Below, piece after piece: positions 60,819 through 64,000 of a stretch of 64,000 nucleotides of DNA. Source of the DNA: Monomorium pharaonis (Eukaryota > Arthropoda > Insecta > Hymenoptera > Formicidae); assembly GCF_013373865.1 (NCBI RefSeq), contig NC_050471.1:24787407-24851406 (forward strand). Reading direction: 5' to 3'. The notes under the pieces are model-generated. The model searched no databases. It was given only the letters and a program-made list of their open reading frames with translations, and had not been told where the DNA came from. Position numbers and translations under genes: made by a program. Every line of letters starts with the position of its first letter. The first letter of the stretch is position 1.

Positions 60819-63800
60819 CTAAAAGTGCAAAATATTATTTTGAAATTCATTTTGTATTTTGGAAATGTCGCATTTTGTGCAGAGAGAACTGCTTTAACCA
60901 CTGTTAAAGTAAAAAAAGTTACCAAAAATCCCTGAAATATTTACAATCATGTTTGAGAGCGGAGAGAAAAACAGGTAGAAGAAAAAATGTAAGGAATGAT
61001 AAAAAGGTCAATTTAGACATAACCGTTCCATATTCGTACGGTATCGGTATCATATTTATTCCGTCAGCAATGCTTATTCTCACGTGTTTGTACGATATTT
61101 GTATGCTATCCCGTAATTGTAATATCAGTTATTTGTTTTTTTAGTATCCGTAATGCATTCGTTCAGTGATTTTGACAAAAAGTGGACTTCAACGACGAAG
61201 AACTTGTAATAAATGCATTGTTTTTAAATGAAGATACAGTAAAAAAAATTCGGATGGAATTGATTCGGATATGAATTGGAAACAAAAAAGCAAATTTTTC
61301 AAAAATCTTTTCTTTTCTATGTTAATATTTTAGAAAAATTAGGTTTAAATTATAATAATTTCAAATTCTTAAATAAATTCAAACCATTGAAATACTTTCA
61401 ATTCAAAAGATATGAATTATTTTATATTCAATCTTGAGTTTTAAGCTATCCAAACTATTAAATCGCTTGACGCTTACAAGCACGAGTAAAAAATGTTTAA
61501 AACACATGAATATTTAACAAACTATATTTAAGAAATAAAACCTTAATCGCAATTTCGTTACTCTACTAATTTTCATCTTATTTTATCATCTTTATAGAAC
61601 TAGAATCACTCTTCAAATTTTCTTCCATTTGTTGCCCCAAACACACCCCACATATAGAAATATAAAAGTAAAAATAAAAATATTTTTTACAATAAATAAA
61701 AATTTTTTACAATGGATAAAAGAATATTACATGTAAACGTCATTAAGTTGTTTAAACATTCTACTATTTTCAAAATTTATTTTTCAGGTTACTGGATTTC
61801 TAAAAAAATTACGTATTGCATCTTTATATTTACCTATCCTTCTGCTGTTGCAGCACAGACAATCTATCACCTTTCTTCAGATACATAGTTAAACTCGTAT
61901 AACACGATACTTCTGCATTCAAAGAAGCAGTAGAACATGTAACCAGCCTTTGTTTTGTCGACGCACCCTCAGAATTTAACAGCACCCAATAGGAATGATC
62001 CTTTACATTTGCTATATAATAAATCTGTAATAATAATATACTTTTTTATTTGTAAAAAGATACCCATAAACATTAATTTGATAAATGTCATTTAAACAGA
62101 ACCACTGAACTTGCACTCTTCTAATGCGGGTAGAATATAATATAAAATTGGATCATAAGACAATTTAAAGACGTTCTATAAAACAAACATCTTATAAACC
62201 CATTTAAGACTTTGTATTGCTGAAATATATACATATAGTGCTCTTTTAATGATTATTATAATTCATTGGGCAGTTTTCTACCTGTACAGAGATAATGTAT
62301 AAACCACTTATGCCAATTTGGATTGCCATATTATTATCCACCAAATGAAACTTTGTAAAATCATATTTATGATTCACACTCTTTTTTAACCAAGGTCCAA
62401 TAACTAAAAAAAAACCAATTTTTTATATTTTTAGTATACAATGCTACTTGTAATATCTCATATTTATTTATATGTGTATTAAAAAAAAGTCAATAGTTTA
62501 AAAAAATTAACGTATTCCATTATCATTTCTCATTAATATAATAGCAGATTAACTGTATAATAGCTAAACCAAGCTTAAATAATACATTGCATTCATTAAA
62601 TAATTGCAAAATTACAGATTCTGTTCGATTTTTGGAGGCTGTCTGCTATTAGATATTAAAAAACTATGACGGTCACGAGCTTAAGAGAGTATACATCTAA
62701 AAAGATTAAGCCTACTTTATGCAATTCCATAGTTATAACAAAGAAAATTGTTTAAAACGCATTTAAGTTTTAAAAAATAAAAAATTGTCTTGTTATTAAT
62801 ATGAAATTGCCCTGCTCATTTATACGTTTTTTAATTGTATGACAAATTTGGGACTGTCTGTAAAACTTAATTCAATATTTAAATGCAATATTTTCTAAGA
62901 AAAAAAATATCAATTATTTGTTTCAGTTTTTCCTTAATGCAAACGCAGTTGATTGGCCAAATATTCTCTTCAAATCTGTTATCATTTTGCTTACTAGATA
63001 CATACCTGTATTTTTACTTTCTGATACAGCACCAATAAATGTAGCTACTAATGGTCCTATAAGATATATTAAAATTATTTCTCTCTAATCTAATCTGCTT
63101 CGTTTAAATATATTATAAATTGCAGTAAGTTAACTGAGCATTAATGATTTTGATTTAAAAAATTAACAAACCGATACAATAATAATCCTCAGTTTATTTC
63201 TCAATTATGAATAGAAAATATTAAAGTTAATAGTTGATAAAGAAAATATAAATATACTCGATCGCTTATGTTTGCGTCCTCTTCTGTTCTGTAATCGCTT
63301 TTTATTTTCTTTATCATTTTGTCCTTGTTTTTCAACTTTCTCCTTATTCTGTCGATGTTTTTCATCTTTTTTCTCGTTCTGTCGTTTTTCACTATCTTTC
63401 TGATTCCTTCGCATTCTTCTCGTTGGCAGTACACTCCATGATATCAACTTGCGATTGCGACTTGTTTCATCCTCCTGCATTGTATAATTTTGCGTTTCAG
63501 TGCGTAGAAAATTTGGCCTGTTAAAATTAAAAAAAGAATTAATTATTAATTTACTCAGCTACCTTGCATTTAAAAGAATATTCTTTTTAACTTTTGAGAA
63601 CCAATCATGAGTATTCCGTGTTCAACTTATCTATAAAAGTTTTTCGAAATTTCAAGAGTAATTAAATTAAATTATATTACATTTTATTTTTTCTAAAATA
63701 AAGTACAAACGTTTATTCTAGAAACTTGAAAATATTACATAAATTAAAAAATAATTTTAACCATTTTAAATAAATAAAAAAGTGATCAAACGCAAATTAT

Positions 63801-64000
63801 CTATGATTGGATCAATAAGATATTCTGTTTCATATTGTAAGGGGGTTAATTATATTATTTTCATGCTCTGTTAATCGACCGAAACTAACTGATTATAAGA
63901 CTTTGACATAATGATGTGGGAATTTCTATCATCTCTGACTTCCGTTTCATTGGAGTGTTCGAGAGTAGAAGGTGTAACTGGGCTAACGGGATCATTATAG
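60746..64000 (-). CDS. egr: TNF-superfamily ligand, Eiger/EDA type (N-terminus outside window)
   Basis: In flies Eiger is a type II membrane TNF that is shed and signals through Grindelwald and Wengen to JNK. Visible exons on the minus strand: 64000-63890 (partial), 63517-63258, 63056-63006, 62403-62282, 62024-61834, 60818-60746; phases 2, 1, 1, 0, 2 all close, giving 268 residues and a stop. The stalk is highly charged, ends in KHKR (a likely furin-type site), and is followed by a TNF homology domain of about 138 residues: PLVATFIGAVSESKNT, VIGPWLKK, GISGLYIISVQIYY, and two cysteines 11 apart (C211, C222 of the visible part) with SCYTS, as in EDA (CYT). The transmembrane anchor is not in the window. 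Confidence 0.85.
61505..61635 (+). repeat. Dispersed repeat, copy B (partner at 4396-4513)
   Basis: Colinear with 4396-4513, in the same orientation, through the AATAAAACCTTAATCG, TTATTTTATCAT and TGTTGCC blocks. It lies in the last intron of the Eiger-like gene (60819-61833), which holds nothing else recognised. Confidence 0.7.
61834..62024 (-). CDS. egr: Eiger-like exon: core of TNF domain
   Basis: Acceptor ATTACAG, donor GATAG/GTAAAT in phase 2. Encodes IYYIANVKDHSYWVLLNSEG, RLVTC, SCYTSLTMYLKKGDRLSV. The pair of cysteines and the 'L-KKGDRLSV' strand are the best family evidence. Confidence 0.88.
62282..62403 (-). CDS. egr: Eiger-like exon: TNF domain strands
   Basis: Acceptor TTTTTAG, donor CAG/GTAGAA in phase 0. 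Encodes VIGPWLKKSVNHKYDFTKFH, then a strand ending GISGLYIISVQ, the typical 'G-Y-I-Y-Q' of TNF ligands. Confidence 0.87.
63006..63056 (-). CDS. egr: Eiger-like short exon: first TNF strand
   Basis: A 51-nt exon with phase 1 on both sides (acceptor CTTATAG, donor ACAG/GTATGT) encoding PLVATFIGAVSESKNT. Skipping would keep the frame but remove the first strand of the fold. Confidence 0.85.
63258..63517 (-). CDS. egr: Eiger-like exon: charged stalk with furin-type site
   Basis: Acceptor TTTTAACAG, donor TCGA/GTATAT in phase 1. 87 residues, almost half Lys/Arg/Glu/Asp/Gln (for example KDEKHRQNKEKVEKQGQNDK), ending in RRGRKHKRS. An extended stalk with a basic cleavage site suits a shed TNF ligand. 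Confidence 0.83.
63890..64000 (-). CDS. egr: Eiger-like exon, cut by the window end
   Basis: Open to the window edge. Encodes YNDPVSPVTPSTLEHSNETE and RDDRNSHIIMSKSYNQ, with donor CA/GTTAGT in phase 2, which joins the next exon as Q. NETE is a sequon, in line with an extracellular stalk. It has no motif of its own; the call rests on phase and position. Confidence 0.6.

Noticed and set aside
63201..63434. Second frame over the Eiger-like stalk exon
   Set aside because: It is the +1 shadow of the frame that closes all splice phases to the TNF domain.

Overview
The window is a piece of an insect nuclear chromosome: intron-rich genes with GT-AG introns, very AT-rich introns and intergenic DNA, short GC-rich islands, many microsatellites and many small palindromic DNA transposons. 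Protein matches and base composition fit Hymenoptera, probably an ant. That is an inference; no marker here fixes the species.

Four protein-coding genes can be assembled exon by exon with every splice phase closing. (1) 998-22096, minus strand: a zizimin/DOCK-D guanine nucleotide exchange factor (DOCK9/10/11 class, fly Ziz), 29 coding exons, 2,172 residues, with an N-terminal PH domain, a DHR1 (C2) domain and a C-terminal DHR2 (GEF) domain. (2) 23211-26649, plus strand: the spliceosome protein CWC15, 3 exons, 225 residues, divergent from Ziz across about 1.1 kb of GC-rich DNA that is probably a shared promoter. (3) 35183-53727, plus strand: a BMP5/6/7/8-class ligand, glass bottom boat (gbb), 6 coding exons, 440 residues, with a complete seven-cysteine mature domain. 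(4) 60746 to beyond 64000, minus strand: a TNF-superfamily ligand of Eiger/EDA type, 6 visible exons ending at its stop codon; its N-terminal transmembrane part lies beyond the window. gbb and the Eiger-like gene converge across 7 kb.

Region by region: 1-997 is AT-rich 3' flank of Ziz; 998-22096 Ziz with its introns; 22097-23210 the divergent promoter; 23211-26714 CWC15; 26715-35182 an 8.4-kb upstream region of gbb with GC islands near 28.9-29.4, 32.9-33.1 and 33.6-35.1 kb; 35183-53727 gbb, with three introns larger than 3 kb; 53728-60745 intergenic; 60746-64000 Eiger-like gene.

The genes do not form one pathway, but two are secreted or membrane-shed ligands (BMP and TNF) and one is a Rho-family GEF. 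The most unusual material is in the non-coding DNA: a four-copy TTAA-flanked palindromic MITE family, a 206-bp GC-rich pogo-like element with repeated subterminal motifs, several other foldback elements, a tRNA-derived SINE, a microsatellite that has become the polypyrimidine tract of a Ziz exon, a symmetric 39-nt acidic microexon in Ziz, and candidate alternative terminal exons in Ziz and gbb.
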